Positions 17,696-26,980 of a DNA stretch of 46,575 nucleotides are shown piece after piece. The position numbers and the translations under genes are program-made. Position 1 is the stretch's first letter. Every line of letters starts with the position of its first letter. The notes under the pieces are model-generated. The model was not told the origin of the DNA. It saw only the letters and a list, made by a program, of their open reading frames with translations, and did no database searches. This DNA is from Planifilum sp021793745 (GTDB taxonomy: Bacteria; Bacillota; Bacilli; Thermoactinomycetales; DSM-44946), in assembly GCA_937983105.1 (NCBI GenBank), contig CALKAM010000028.1, forward strand, positions 1-46,575, in the 5' to 3' direction.

Positions 17696-19603
17696 TCAAT
17701 GCTGTTTTCCGGCCGGGTTTTTGCGAAGGAACCTCAGGCCGGGATAGCGGTTCAGTTTCCGATACAGGGTAGTCCGGCCGATCCCCAGAATCCGGGCCGC
17801 TTTGGATAGATTCCCCTGTGACATGCGAATCGCCCGGGCAATGGCTTCCGCTTCTTGTTCTTCCAGGGAAACGGGGCGGGGGGGAGTGTGCGGGCTGTCC
17901 GGATGCGCCGGGTGGAAGACCAAATCTTCGGCGGACAGGCTGTGCGCCCCCCGCACGAAATGGGCGTGGTAGACGGCTTGGCGCAGCACTTGTCTCAATT
18001 CCCGGATGTTCCCGGGCCAGTGGTATTGCGCGAGCATTTCGCGGATTTCATCGCTTAAGGGGATTGGACCGATGTTCAAATCCCGGGCCACGTGGTCCAA
18101 GAAGTATTCGGCGAGGAGCAGGAGGTCGGATCGCTCCCGCAGGGGAGGAAGTTGAATCTCCACTTCGCAGATCCGGTAATACAGATCGGCGCGAAAACGG
18201 TTTTCCCGAACTTCTTGGACCAAATCCTTATTCGTGGCGGTGATGATGCGGACGTCGATGGGGATGGATCGATTGGAGCCGATCCGCGTGACCTGCTTCT
18301 CCTCCAGGATTCGAAGGAGAGCCGCTTGGGAATTCAGAGGCATTTCACCGATTTCGTCCAGGAATATGGTCCCCTTGTCAGCCGCCTCGAATTTTCCCGG
18401 ATGTCCGCCGTTTCGTGCGCCGGTAAAGGCGCCTTTTTCGTAACCAAATAATTCCGACTCCAGCAGCGATTCCGGAATGGCTCCGCAGTTGACGACCACG
18501 AACGGGCCGCTTCGGCCGCTTCGCTCGTGGATCTCCCGGGCGACCAGATCTTTCCCGGTTCCGGTTTCTCCCCGGAGAAGGATGGTGGCATCCGTGCGGG
18601 CCACATGGACGGCCAGTTTGAGCGCTTTTTGGAATTTGGGACAGGAGGCGATGCCCTCTTTCAGCGAGATGTGTACCGGTTTTTGCGCGGATCTGGATCG
18701 CAAGGTTTCCCGTTCCGGCGCAGGGGGGCTCAGCAGCACGCGATGGGTCCGTTTTCGCTCGTCCAGCACCGGCCGGGCGATCCAGGATTTGCCCGACGGG
18801 GCTTTTACGGGCCTTTCGGTGGCATCCTTGAGGGAGAGGAGTGCCGACGCATCCTTTGGGTGGAACCAGCGGGTGAGCGGCTGGCCGATGCACGCCGCCT
18901 GCGGCGTATGGAGCCAGCGGGCCGCTTCCTGGTTGATCCGGGAGATCAAACCGTTGGCGTCGACGGCGATCAAGGGCCTTCCGTACGTTTCCGCAAGCGT
19001 GTCCGCTTCCCGAAAAGAGAGAACCAGCTCCCGCCGGGCGCTTTGAAGCAGCATGCGGGCCTGACAGGCCTGGGCGGCGGTCAGTACCATTCCCATCGTG
19101 TGCGGGTGGTGCATCCGGGCGTCTCCGCTGATATCCAACACGCCCAAAAGCTCCCCTTTCGGCGTGTAAAGGGGTGTGGCGTAGCAGCTGAGAAAACGGT
19201 TTTCCTCGCAGAAATGCTGTTCTCCGACCACACTGATCGGCTGTCGTTCCACGAGGGAGGTGCCGATGGCGTTGGTCCCTTTGATCTGCTCGTGCCAATT
19301 GGCGCCTTCATCCAGCCACACCTTCTTCGCCCGATCGGTGAAGGGAGGATCGCCCCAGGTGGCGATGACGTAACCGTCCCGGTCCGACACGATCACCATG
19401 TACGGTGATTTCCGCAGCATCCCATACACTTGATTAATGATGTCCGAAGAGGAACTGAGCCACCCCTGCATCTGCTCCTTGCGGTCCTTCAGTTCTCCCC
19501 TGGAAAGGCGTTCATTGTTCGGTTTGTGGGGGTCCACGCCGTATTGCCGGCTCCGCTTCCAGGACGGGATGAGAGAGGCGGGCAGGTGGGTGATGGGGTC
19601 CAA
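17696..19603 (-). CDS. Sigma-54-dependent transcriptional activator, AcoR-like
   Basis: Enhancer-binding protein that activates sigma-54 promoters. The 635 residues contain an N-terminal GAF domain (about 55-190, with GTNAIGTSLVE and HPHTMGMV, typical of AcoR), a PAS domain (about 200-265), and a complete AAA+ domain: Walker A GETGTGKD at about 344, the sigma-54 contact loop GAFTGA at about 393, and GTIFLDEIGEMP. A Fis-type helix-turn-helix (LSKAARILGIGRTTLYRKL) ends the protein. AcoR proteins usually regulate acetoin or related carbon use; no acetoin genes are in this window, so its target is elsewhere. Confidence 0.88.
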   Translation of the reverse strand: MDPITHLPASLIPSWKRSRQYGVDPHKPNNERLSRGELKDRKEQMQGWLSSSSDIINQVYGMLRKSPYMVIVSDRDGYVIATWGDPPFTDRAKKVWLDEGANWHEQIKGTNAIGTSLVERQPISVVGEQHFCEENRFLSCYATPLYTPKGELLGVLDISGDARMHHPHTMGMVLTAAQACQARMLLQSARRELVLSFREADTLAETYGRPLIAVDANGLISRINQEAARWLHTPQAACIGQPLTRWFHPKDASALLSLKDATERPVKAPSGKSWIARPVLDERKRTHRVLLSPPAPERETLRSRSAQKPVHISLKEGIASCPKFQKALKLAVHVARTDATILLRGETGTGKDLVAREIHERSGRSGPFVVVNCGAIPESLLESELFGYEKGAFTGARNGGHPGKFEAADKGTIFLDEIGEMPLNSQAALLRILEEKQVTRIGSNRSIPIDVRIITATNKDLVQEVRENRFRADLYYRICEVEIQLPPLRERSDLLLLAEYFLDHVARDLNIGPIPLSDEIREMLAQYHWPGNIRELRQVLRQAVYHAHFVRGAHSLSAEDLVFHPAHPDSPHTPPRPVSLEEQEAEAIARAIRMSQGNLSKAARILGIGRTTLYRKLNRYPGLRFLRKNPAGKQH

Positions 19604-19732
19604 GGGTTAGCCCCCCTTTCCGGATTTTTTCGAATTTAATGATCTATTCTGAGTATAACGGATATGGACAGGTCCCTTCAATCGGACGAAAGGGGTGGAA
19701 CGGGGGATCGGACGAATGGACGGGTCCACAAA

Positions 19733-19768
19733 GAAACCAATCCCGATTTCATCGAAGGGATTGGTTTG
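19733..19768 (-). terminator. Terminator after the CorC-type gene
   Basis: On the minus strand AACCAATCCC pairs with GGGATTGGTT around CTTCGATGAAAT and is followed by TCTTTG. It sits 11 bases beyond the stop codon. Confidence 0.75.
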
Positions 19769-19778
19769 GGCAGACGGG

Positions 19779-21104
19779 TCAGCTGCAGGAGGCGCTGGCC
19801 TGTTGGTTTTCTTCGCGATCCACCTTGGGTTTGACCAGGATTCGGGTGGCCCGGCGGTTTTCCACTTCCTGGACACGGAAGATCAAGCCGTCGAAAACCA
19901 CCTCGTCGCCCACCTCCGGCACCTTTTCCAGGCGGGAAAACAGCCATCCGCCGATGGTGTCGTTGTCCGGATCGTCGATGTTGATTTGGAAATATTCATT
20001 CACTTCTTCGATCAGCAGGTGAGGGTCGATCGACGTTTCATTTCCTTTCTGGAGGAAAAAGGGTTTTTCATTGTCAAACTCGTCCTGGATCTCGCCGACG
20101 ATCTCTTCGATGATATCCTCCGTGGTTACCAGGCCGGAGGTTCCACCGAACTCGTCGACGACGATGGCCATCCCCACCCGGTTGCGTTGGAGATTGCGCA
20201 GGATGTCCTTCAACTCCATGGTTTCGGGCACCAATACGGCGGGACGGGCCAATTCGACCAGAGCCGGTTTTTTGCCTTCGGTCAGCTGTTCGTAGACGTC
20301 CCGGATGTGGATGATCCCCAGGATGTCGTCCTTGTCGTCGCCGCACAGGGGAAAGCGGGTATGATGGGTTTCCTTCATCACCCGCAAGTTTTCTTCGAGG
20401 GATTTGTCGCGGTAGACGCATGTCATGTTTACCCGGGGAACCATCACTTCCCGGGCCACTCGCTCGGTGAAATCGAAAATATTGTCGAACAGGGCGAGCT
20501 CCGTCTGGTCGATCACGCCGCTCTGATGGCTTTGGGCGATCAGCATGCGGATCTCTTCTTCCGTGTGCGCTTGCTGATTTTCGTTCATCTCGACCCCGAA
20601 CAGCTTCAAAATCAGGTTGGCGGTGCCGTTGAGGATAAAGATAAAGGGTTTAAAGAGCCGGTAAAACCAATCCAACGGTGCCGAAGTCCACAGGGTGGTG
20701 GCTTCCGCTTTGCGTATGGCCAGCGACTTGGGCGCCATTTCACCGAGCACGATGTGCAGAAAGGTGATGATGGAAAAAGCCAGAGCAAAGGCCGCAGTGT
20801 GGATGAGCCAATCCGGAAATCCGAAGTGGGAAAGCAACGGTTCCAGCATGCGGGCGATCGCCGGCTCGCCGATCCACCCCAAGCCCAAGGAGGCCAGGGT
20901 AATGCCCAACTGGGTGGCGGACAGGTAGGCATCCAAGTTGGCCAAGACTTTCTGCGCGATTTTCCCGCGGCGGTGTTCCAATTGAGCGATCCGCGTGGAA
21001 CGCACTTTGACGATGGCAAATTCAGCGGCAACGAAAAAGCCGTTTAACAAGACAAGAAAAATCACCATGAATAAGTTCGTGGTGATTCCTATGACACCTT
21101 CCAA
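19779..21104 (-). CDS. CNNM/CorC-HlyC family membrane protein (divalent-cation transporter-like)
   Basis: Probable magnesium or cobalt efflux protein. The 441 residues have a DUF21/CNNM membrane domain (about 1-190; four helices, with LNGFFVAAEFAIVKVR and HIVLGEMAPKSLAIRK), two CBS domains (about 205-330, with GIIHIRDVYEQL and IVVDEFGGTSGLVTTEDI), and a C-terminal CorC_HlyC domain (about 345-430). These match the YhdP/YrkA-type proteins of Bacillus. Its mRNA appears to carry a leader of about 190 bases (see 21105-21310). Confidence 0.9.
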   Translation of the reverse strand: MEGVIGITTNLFMVIFLVLLNGFFVAAEFAIVKVRSTRIAQLEHRRGKIAQKVLANLDAYLSATQLGITLASLGLGWIGEPAIARMLEPLLSHFGFPDWLIHTAAFALAFSIITFLHIVLGEMAPKSLAIRKAEATTLWTSAPLDWFYRLFKPFIFILNGTANLILKLFGVEMNENQQAHTEEEIRMLIAQSHQSGVIDQTELALFDNIFDFTERVAREVMVPRVNMTCVYRDKSLEENLRVMKETHHTRFPLCGDDKDDILGIIHIRDVYEQLTEGKKPALVELARPAVLVPETMELKDILRNLQRNRVGMAIVVDEFGGTSGLVTTEDIIEEIVGEIQDEFDNEKPFFLQKGNETSIDPHLLIEEVNEYFQINIDDPDNDTIGGWLFSRLEKVPEVGDEVVFDGLIFRVQEVENRRATRILVKPKVDREENQQASASCS

Positions 21105-21310
21105 AGAACCAAACCTCCCAAAGGATCAGTCGTATCCGGCCAAAGGATGTTGCGGGCAGTCCAGGTGCGTTTTCTGCTGCTGATTGAGTGTATTCAATCG
21201 GAATGGAAGAAATGAGAGGCCTATCCATGGATACAAGGATCAGGAGTTTTGTACAGGTGGCAGCGGCCATTCCACTCCTTTCCTCTCCATCATTTACTAT
21301 TTTATTATAC
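21105..21310 (-). promoter_or_regulatory. Promoter and long 5' leader of the CorC-type gene
   Basis: On the minus strand a consensus TATAAT lies at 21309-21304. The start of transcription would be near 21297, leaving about 190 bases before the ATG at 21104. The leader has a hairpin (GATTGA / TCAATC, 21182-21199) and repeated CCTTTGG words. I looked for M-box and yybP-ykoY riboswitch cores and found neither. The rest of the gap to azlC (21311-21479) shows no gene. Confidence 0.4.
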
Positions 21311-21479
21311 TACAAAATGCTGAAGCGGGGTTGGTAGAATCCCCGCGGCAGAGGGTTTTCAACCCGGGGCAAGGAGGATCAGGCGGTTTTTTTCGCCATC
21401 GCTTGTCGTTTCTCGACAGATCCTATATGATCGTTCTTAATCTACCCGTGGACAATCCTTCAAACGGAGGGTCGGTGCG

Positions 21480-22199
21480 GTGAGAAGCAGCAAAGCGTTG
21501 CGGAAGGGGTTGTCGTCGGCCGTTCCCATCGCGATCGGCTATATTCCGATTGCCATCGCCTTCGGCGTGATCGCCCGACAGGCGGGGCTGCCTTTCGTGG
21601 AGACGGTCTTGATGTCGATGATGGTTTTCGCCGGCGCTAGTCAGTTCATGGCGGTCCAAATGGCGACGGCGGGAGTTTTGGGCATGGAAATCATTGTGGC
21701 TACGCTGGTGCTCAACTTCCGGCATTTCGTCATGAGCCTGTCCCTGATGGATCGGCTGCGGGACGCACCGCTTTTGACCAAGGCCGGTCTTTCCTTCGGC
21801 ATCACCGATGAGACCTTCGCCGTCGCCACCATGGATGAGCAGGGGCAAGACACCCCGCTCCATCCCGCCTACATGGCCGGTTTGATTCTCCTTGCCTACG
21901 GTTCATGGGTATCCGGAACGGTGATCGGGGCGCTCTTCGCCCAGGTGATTCCCCCTGCGATCAGCGACAGCATGAATATCGCCCTGTATGCGATGTTTAT
22001 CGGACTGTTGGTGCCGGCGGTCCGCAAAATGTGGAGGGCAGGGGCCATTGCGCTGATCGGAATGGCTTTGAACGCCCTGTTCGGCTTGTTTTTGCCCGGG
22101 GGCTGGGCGACGATTTTGGCTACCGTATCGGCGGCCGGGTGTGGTGCGGCTTTGATGCCGAGGGAAGAGCCGTCTGACGCGGAAGAAGCGGCAGGCTGA
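21480..22199 (+). CDS. azlC: AzlC family branched-chain amino acid exporter, large subunit
   Basis: Membrane exporter subunit that works with AzlD. The 239 residues carry the AzlC signature MVFAGASQFMAVQM and NFRHFVMSLSL in a mostly hydrophobic protein with about seven helices. Substrates of characterised relatives are leucine analogues and other branched-chain amino acids. The start is GTG at 21480, after CGGAGGG. azlD follows four bases after the stop. Confidence 0.92.
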   Translation: MRSSKALRKGLSSAVPIAIGYIPIAIAFGVIARQAGLPFVETVLMSMMVFAGASQFMAVQMATAGVLGMEIIVATLVLNFRHFVMSLSLMDRLRDAPLLTKAGLSFGITDETFAVATMDEQGQDTPLHPAYMAGLILLAYGSWVSGTVIGALFAQVIPPAISDSMNIALYAMFIGLLVPAVRKMWRAGAIALIGMALNALFGLFLPGGWATILATVSAAGCGAALMPREEPSDAEEAAG

Positions 22200-22203
22200 G
22201 GAT

Positions 22204-22524
22204 ATGGAGGGGATCGGTTTGGATTGGTTTTGGATCATTGCGGGGATGGCACTGGTCACCTATATTCCGCGCATGCTTCCGGCCCTTTTGATCGGACGAC
22301 GGAGCGTTTCCCCCTGGATGAGCCGGTGGCTCGGAAGCATTCCGTATGCTGCTCTGGGCGCGTTGATTTTTCCCGGGATCTTGTCGGTGGAACCGGGGGA
22401 GCCGCTGGTCGGACTCGCAGGGGGCACCTTTGCCGCCCTTCTCGCCTTTTTCAGGGTGAACATGTTGATGGTGATCCTGGGGGCGATCGGCGTGGTGGCG
22501 GCGGTGAAGGCGATGATTGGATAG
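22204..22524 (+). CDS. azlD: AzlD family branched-chain amino acid exporter, small subunit
   Basis: Partner of AzlC. The 106-residue protein has about four helices and the typical VTYIPRMLPALLIGRR and IPYAALGALIFPG motifs. It lies in the azlC operon with a four-base gap. The ATG at 22204 follows GAGGATATGG, a modest site helped by coupling to azlC. Confidence 0.92.
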   Translation: MEGIGLDWFWIIAGMALVTYIPRMLPALLIGRRSVSPWMSRWLGSIPYAALGALIFPGILSVEPGEPLVGLAGGTFAALLAFFRVNMLMVILGAIGVVAAVKAMIG

Positions 22525-22565
22525 AGAAGGGGCCGTTGCCAGCGACATCGGGTAGGAGGACAAGG

Positions 22566-22820
22566 ATGAAACGCTATGTGAAGGTCTTTTATATTTCTCT
22601 TGGTTTGAGCCTGGTGGTGGCCGCCCTTGTATCGTTTGCGGCCTTTGATCATAATCCGCAAGGGGAGTTTGTTGATAGAGACACAGGGAAAGTCAATGTA
22701 CAGAACACTCTGGGGATTTTCGTTTCCTGGTTCCTCGTGACATGGATCGTGTTCGGAATCATTGGTTCGGCGATCACGTTTTTGGCGGGAATTGTAAGCA
22801 AAGCGATCAAGGACGTTTGA
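22566..22820 (+). CDS. Small two-helix membrane protein of unknown function
   Basis: 84 residues with an N-terminal helix (VFYISLGLSLVVAALVSFAA), a polar loop of about 25 residues (GEFVDRDTGKVNVQN), and a second helix ending in SKAIKDV. TAGGAGGAC stands six bases before the ATG. It is 41 bases after azlD and probably in the same transcript, which ends at 22952-22994. I do not recognise the family. Confidence 0.7.
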   Translation: MKRYVKVFYISLGLSLVVAALVSFAAFDHNPQGEFVDRDTGKVNVQNTLGIFVSWFLVTWIVFGIIGSAITFLAGIVSKAIKDV

Positions 22821-22951
22821 TGCTTCCGGCAGAGCCCAGCAAGTGCCGCGGGAATAAGGGTGTGCCGTCTTCCCGTATAGCCCTGCGGGAATGGTTCCTG
22901 CGCTTCCCTCAACGGGTTTCGGGCGGAGGCCGGACTCCGGAGAGAAAATGC

Positions 22952-22994
22952 GGAGGGCGGTGGGGGTTGCCATGCCCCCCGCCCTCCTTCTTTC
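22952..22994 (+). terminator. Rho-independent terminator of the azlCD transcript
   Basis: A long GC stem, GGAGGGCGGTGGGG with CCCCCCGCCCTCC, is followed by TTCTTTC. The T-tract is interrupted, but the stem is very stable. Confidence 0.7.
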
Positions 22995-23086
22995 GTGGGA
23001 TGGAAGCTTTTGATTGTCCGTTGATCCGATTCCCGCAAGGTGTCCGGTGACGATTTCCTCCTTCCTCGCCCTTGAGGATCAGCCGG

Positions 23087-23640
23087 TTACCGGGCGAGGG
23101 CAGCTTTCGTTGCCGAGAGGGAGGGGTTGGATCCAAAATTTTTCTCAAGGCCCTCCTTTCTCTGGAGCCACGTCCGGTACCCCATCCAGTAGAACAGGAT
23201 ACCGCAGGCGGTCAGGAGGGCGATGAGGGAAAAGGCGACGGTTCCCCCGCGGGATCCGAGCAGCCAACCGCCGAGGGCGGGACCGATGAAGGGGCCGATA
23301 TTGCAAAAGCTGTTGGCGCCGAAATAGGTTCCCCGGAGGGGTTCGGGGGCCAACCGGTCGATGAACAGGCTGCCGGACGGAAAAGCCAGGATTTCTCCGA
23401 GTGTCAGGATGAACATGCCGAGAACAAAGATGATCCAGTGTCCGCCCCAGGCAAAACAGGTCAGCCCGAGGGAGAACAAGAGGCTTCCGAGGGCCAAGCA
23501 TCCCAGCAGGGCGCGCTTTTCGGCCCATCGGGTGATGAAGACCTGCAACAGGATGACCGTCACGGTTTGGTGAAGGGCTTTGCGCGATGGGTTGGCGCGG
23601 TCGTCTGTATCCGCCTCGTTCTCTCCGGAGTCTTCAGCGG
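23087..23640 (-). pseudogene. C-terminal remnant of an MFS multidrug-type transporter
   Basis: The open part reads as the last five helices of an MFS transporter: VILLQVFITRWAEKR, a helix, FPSGSLFIDRLAPEPLRG and TYFGANSFCNIGPFIG, then two more helices and a polar tail. The first half of the protein (helices 1-7) is absent. Upstream in the same frame sits a polar stretch (KTAEDSGENEADTDD) that looks like the central loop of such a transporter, joined directly to helix 8. A GTG at 23563 could start a 158-residue product, but it has no ribosome site. It ends facing the azlCD terminator. Confidence 0.75.
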
Positions 23641-23921
23641 TCTTCCCAGAGGCGGGCTTCCGAAAAAACGCGGGATCCCCTGGCGGAAGAAGGGCGCAAG
23701 GATCGCGCGGCGGGGGGGCGCGTCCCTTCTTTTGCCGAAGACGTTTTGGCCCGGAGAGCAGAACGGTATAATGATTTCAAAGGCATCCTCCGTTATTTGG
23801 ACCCTTGAAATGGATGCGCCGCGGCGGGATCGGCACCGCGAAGCGATGCCGGACCGATCTTTCGCTGCGCGTAAGAACATGTTACGATGGGATGAATACG
23901 AAACGATGGAGAGTGACGGGA

Positions 23922-24740
23922 GTGGAGGATTGGATCCTATTTATATTGATCGGCTTGTTTGCGGGAACATTCGGAAGTCTGGCAGGACTGGGCGGGGGAG
24001 TGATCGCGGTCCCTTCCCTGTTGGTGATCGCCGCCCTTTTTCCGGAATATCGACACCTCACCCCCCAGGTGGTGGTCGGTACGTCCCTGATCATGATCGT
24101 TCTGACCGCTCTGTCGTCCACCTTGTCCTACTCCCGACAGCGCCGGGTGGATTACCGAAGCGGTTTGCTTTTTTTCACGGCGAGCGGTCCGGGAGCGATC
24201 GCAGGATCGTTCTTGAGCCGTATTTTTGAACCGGAGTCCTTTTACATCGCTTTCGGGATCTTTTTGATCGCGGTCTCCGTCCTGTTGACGGTGGGCGAAA
24301 GGGCCAAGGAGCGTCCCATCCGGTGGAGCGTCACCCGGGAGTTTACCGATGCGGACGGCAACGTGTTCCGATATGGTTATCATCGGCCAACGGCCCTCGC
24401 CGTCGCCTTTGTGGTGGGACTCGTCTCCAGCCTGTTCGGGATCGGCGGCGGGGCCCTCATGGTGCCGGTGATGGTGTTTCTCTTCCGTTTTCCTCCCCAT
24501 GTGGCCACCGCCACCTCGATGTTTATGATTTTTCTCTCCTCCATCTTCGGCAGTTTGGGCCACGTGGTACAAGGGAATGTGGAATGGGAGGCGGCGTTGT
24601 TCATCGCCCCCGGGGCGTGGTTCGGCGGACGGCTGGGGGCCTGGATCTCCAAGCGCCTCAGCAGCCGGGGATTGCTCATCGCCCTGCGCCTGGCCCTGTT
24701 GCTGGTGGCGGTTCGGATGATTTGGGAAGGGGTCTCTTAA
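23922..24740 (+). CDS. TauE/SafE family sulfite exporter-like membrane protein (YunE-like)
   Basis: Probable anion (sulfite or organosulfonate) permease. The 272 residues form about eight helices, with the duplicated TauE motif: FAGTFGSLAGLGGGVIAVP in helix 1 and VVGLVSSLFGIGGGALMVPV in helix 5. I chose GTG at 23922 because homology begins there (VEDWILFILIGLF) and a GAGTGACGGGA site precedes it; an ATG at 23892 is also in frame. The order with yunD- and yunC-like genes downstream recalls the Bacillus yunCDE cluster, where yunE is of this family. TATAAT at 23766-23771 may be the promoter. Confidence 0.85.
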   Translation: MEDWILFILIGLFAGTFGSLAGLGGGVIAVPSLLVIAALFPEYRHLTPQVVVGTSLIMIVLTALSSTLSYSRQRRVDYRSGLLFFTASGPGAIAGSFLSRIFEPESFYIAFGIFLIAVSVLLTVGERAKERPIRWSVTREFTDADGNVFRYGYHRPTALAVAFVVGLVSSLFGIGGGALMVPVMVFLFRFPPHVATATSMFMIFLSSIFGSLGHVVQGNVEWEAALFIAPGAWFGGRLGAWISKRLSSRGLLIALRLALLLVAVRMIWEGVS

Positions 24741-24816
24741 AGGCCCGTTGAGTAGATTCGGCCCCGATGGGGAGGCGAGCGGCCAGGCTGTGTTTCGCGG
24801 GAATAGGAGGATGGTT

Positions 24817-26250
24817 GTGAACCAGCGGAAATATTTGCACATCCTGCATACAAACGATCTCCACAGCCACTTTGAGCGGATGCCGAAGATCGCCACGCTC
24901 CTGTCCCGGCTCATGCAGGAAGGGGGCCGGGGGGAAGAGGCGTGGATCGTCGTGGATGTCGGAGATCATATGGACCGGGGGCGAATGGAGACGGAGGGAA
25001 CCGCCGGAATGGCCAACCGGGCGGTATTGGAAGCGTCCGGTTATCAGGTGGTCGCCCTGGGCAACAATGAGCTGCTCACCTTTCCCCGGGAGGCGCTGGA
25101 CCGGCTGTATGCGGATGTTCCCTTCTCCGTTGTCGGGACCAACATCGAAGCCGCCGGAGGAGAGCAGCCGGTTTGGTTGAAGAAGTGGGCCGTCCGAGAG
25201 ATGGCCGGTGTTCGGGTGGGATTTCTGGGGCTTACCATCCCCTACCCGATCTTTTATGAGCTGATGGGATGGCGGTTGTCGGACCCCTTGGAGGCACTTT
25301 CCGAATGGGTGCCGCGGATCCGGGAGGAAGTGGATGTGCTCGTGCTGCTATCCCACCTGGGCTTGACCCGGGATCGCCAATTGGCGCAGGACGTGCCGGG
25401 CATCGATCTCATCCTGGGCGGACACACCCACCATCTCCTGGAGGCTCCCGAGCGGATCGGCGACACGTTGATCGCCGCGGCGGGCAAGTTCGGCCAGCAT
25501 GTGGGCCATGTGACCCTCGAGTGGGACGCCGAAAGGGGAGGCGTCGTCGGCGGATCGGGACGGGTGGTGCCTGTGGAGGGCATTGTCGATGACGACGGGA
25601 TTGCCCGGCAAATCGATCGCTGCCGGCAGGAGGGGAAAAAGTTTTTCTCCAGTCGGATCAGCCGCTTGGATCGTCCGCTCCCCGTCGACTGGTACCGGGA
25701 ATCGCCCCTGGGAAATCTCCTGGCGGACGGATTGAGGGAGTGGGTGAACGCGGAGGTGGCCCTGGTCAACGCGGGACAGCTGCTGGGCGGACTGGACGCC
25801 GGCCCCGTGACGAAGGGACGGTTGCATCAAATCTGTCCACATCCGATCAATCCCTGTAAAATGACCTTGACGGGGGAGCAAATCCTGCGCACGCTGGAGG
25901 AATCCCTGCTGGAGAAGTTCCAGCGGATGGAGATCCGCGGTTTCGGGTTTCGGGGGGAGAGGCTGGGAACGATCAACGTATCCGGCCTCCAGGTGGAATA
26001 CCGCCCCGAAGCGGATCCGTATCAGAAGATCCGCTCCGTCCGCGTGGGAGACAAGCAGCTGGTGAAGGACCGGAAATACCAGGTGGCGAGCGTCGACATG
26101 TTCACCTTCGGCGTGGGGTACTTTGAGCTTCAAAACGGAGGGGATGTCCGCTATTTCCTGCCGGAGTTTTTGCGGGATGTTCTCGCCTGGCGCCTTCAGC
26201 GTCCAGGATCGGTGCAGGACTGTTTGGTGCCCCGGTGGATTCGGGTTTGA
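24817..26250 (+). CDS. yunD: Metallophosphoesterase/5'-nucleotidase family protein (YunD-like)
   Basis: Predicted two-metal phosphoesterase of the UshA type but without a signal peptide, so cytosolic. The 477 residues have the calcineurin-like metal motifs HTNDLHSHF near the start, DVGDHMDRG, GNNE, LLSHLG and GGHTHH, then a 5'-nucleotidase C-terminal domain from about residue 285 (SPLGNLLADGLREW). The GTG at 24817 lies six bases after AGGAGG; the ATG at 24811 directly abuts it and is too close. Length is close to Bacillus YunD. Substrate is unknown. Confidence 0.88.
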   Translation: MNQRKYLHILHTNDLHSHFERMPKIATLLSRLMQEGGRGEEAWIVVDVGDHMDRGRMETEGTAGMANRAVLEASGYQVVALGNNELLTFPREALDRLYADVPFSVVGTNIEAAGGEQPVWLKKWAVREMAGVRVGFLGLTIPYPIFYELMGWRLSDPLEALSEWVPRIREEVDVLVLLSHLGLTRDRQLAQDVPGIDLILGGHTHHLLEAPERIGDTLIAAAGKFGQHVGHVTLEWDAERGGVVGGSGRVVPVEGIVDDDGIARQIDRCRQEGKKFFSSRISRLDRPLPVDWYRESPLGNLLADGLREWVNAEVALVNAGQLLGGLDAGPVTKGRLHQICPHPINPCKMTLTGEQILRTLEESLLEKFQRMEIRGFGFRGERLGTINVSGLQVEYRPEADPYQKIRSVRVGDKQLVKDRKYQVASVDMFTFGVGYFELQNGGDVRYFLPEFLRDVLAWRLQRPGSVQDCLVPRWIRV

Positions 26251-26337
26251 AATCGGAGCGGGCTTTCGCCGGTAGCTCCTTCAAGCATTTTCTGGGGAGG
26301 ACGGGATGGGCTACAATAGTGAGGAGGAGGGGTTTCC

Positions 26338-26595
26338 ATGCGCTTTGTGGATGAGGTTTATTCGCTGTACCGGGATCAGTTGAACGATGAAGAAGAAGAC
26401 CCGGTGGCCCTGGTTCTCGATCTGCTGGAAGACCATAACCGGGAGGATATCCAGCGGTTGATCGATGAAATGAGCGATGAAGAGATGTTTCAGATGATGG
26501 GGATTTATCTCGTGGAGATGCTGAAAATGAAAATGGCCCAGGAAGGAAAAATTCCTCTGTGGAAACCGTCCTTCACCCCGCCCCATGTCCATTGA
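26338..26595 (+). CDS. DUF6154 family small acidic protein
   Basis: 85-residue acidic helical protein: MRFVDEVYSLYRDQLNDEEE at the start, then DPVALVLDLLEDHNREDIQR and a final LVEMLKMKMAQEG helix. It matches a small Bacillales family that I recall as DUF6154, found beside yunC/yunD-like genes. The ATG follows GGAGGAGGGG. No catalytic residues are evident. Confidence 0.75.
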   Translation: MRFVDEVYSLYRDQLNDEEEDPVALVLDLLEDHNREDIQRLIDEMSDEEMFQMMGIYLVEMLKMKMAQEGKIPLWKPSFTPPHVH

Positions 26596-26667
26596 AAAGG
26601 CCGAGAGTAACACGACTCCCTCCCTGACATACCCTGATAGGGGAATGTTTCAGAGGAGGGAGTTCTT

Positions 26668-26970
26668 TTGGTACGACTTCAACCCTTTGATGTGGACGGC
26701 CTCCGGGTGATCGGCGTCGAAGTGGCTTTGCCCAAGACGAAGCTACTGGTGCTGACGACGGAAAAGGGGTACATCATGTGCGGCGCCCTCGATGTGGCCC
26801 TGTTGAATGAGAAATTGGCGGATCGCAAAATTTTGGCCGGCCGGGCCGTCGGCGTGAGAAGTTTGCAGGATCTGTTGGAGGCGCCGCTGGAATCGGTGAC
26901 CCGGGAAGCGGAGCGCATCGGGATCCGCGTCGGCATGAGCGGCCGGGAAGCCTTGCTGAAAATGGCGTAA
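26668..26970 (+). CDS. yunC: YunC family protein (DUF1805)
   Basis: 100-residue soluble protein of unknown function. The centre reads KTKLLVLTTEKGYIMCGALD and the C-terminus RIGIRVGMSGREALLKM, diagnostic of DUF1805/YunC. The start is TTG at 26668, seven bases after GAGGAGGG; no ATG is suitably placed. It converges on the pseudouridine synthase gene with only ten bases between the stops. Confidence 0.88.
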   Translation: MVRLQPFDVDGLRVIGVEVALPKTKLLVLTTEKGYIMCGALDVALLNEKLADRKILAGRAVGVRSLQDLLEAPLESVTREAERIGIRVGMSGREALLKMA

Positions 26971-26980
26971 CCCTGCTCCG

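Noticed and set aside
22820..23086. CRISPR-like or repeat array in the GC-rich gap
   Set aside because: Only one strong hairpin (22952-22994) is present; there are no regularly spaced repeats.
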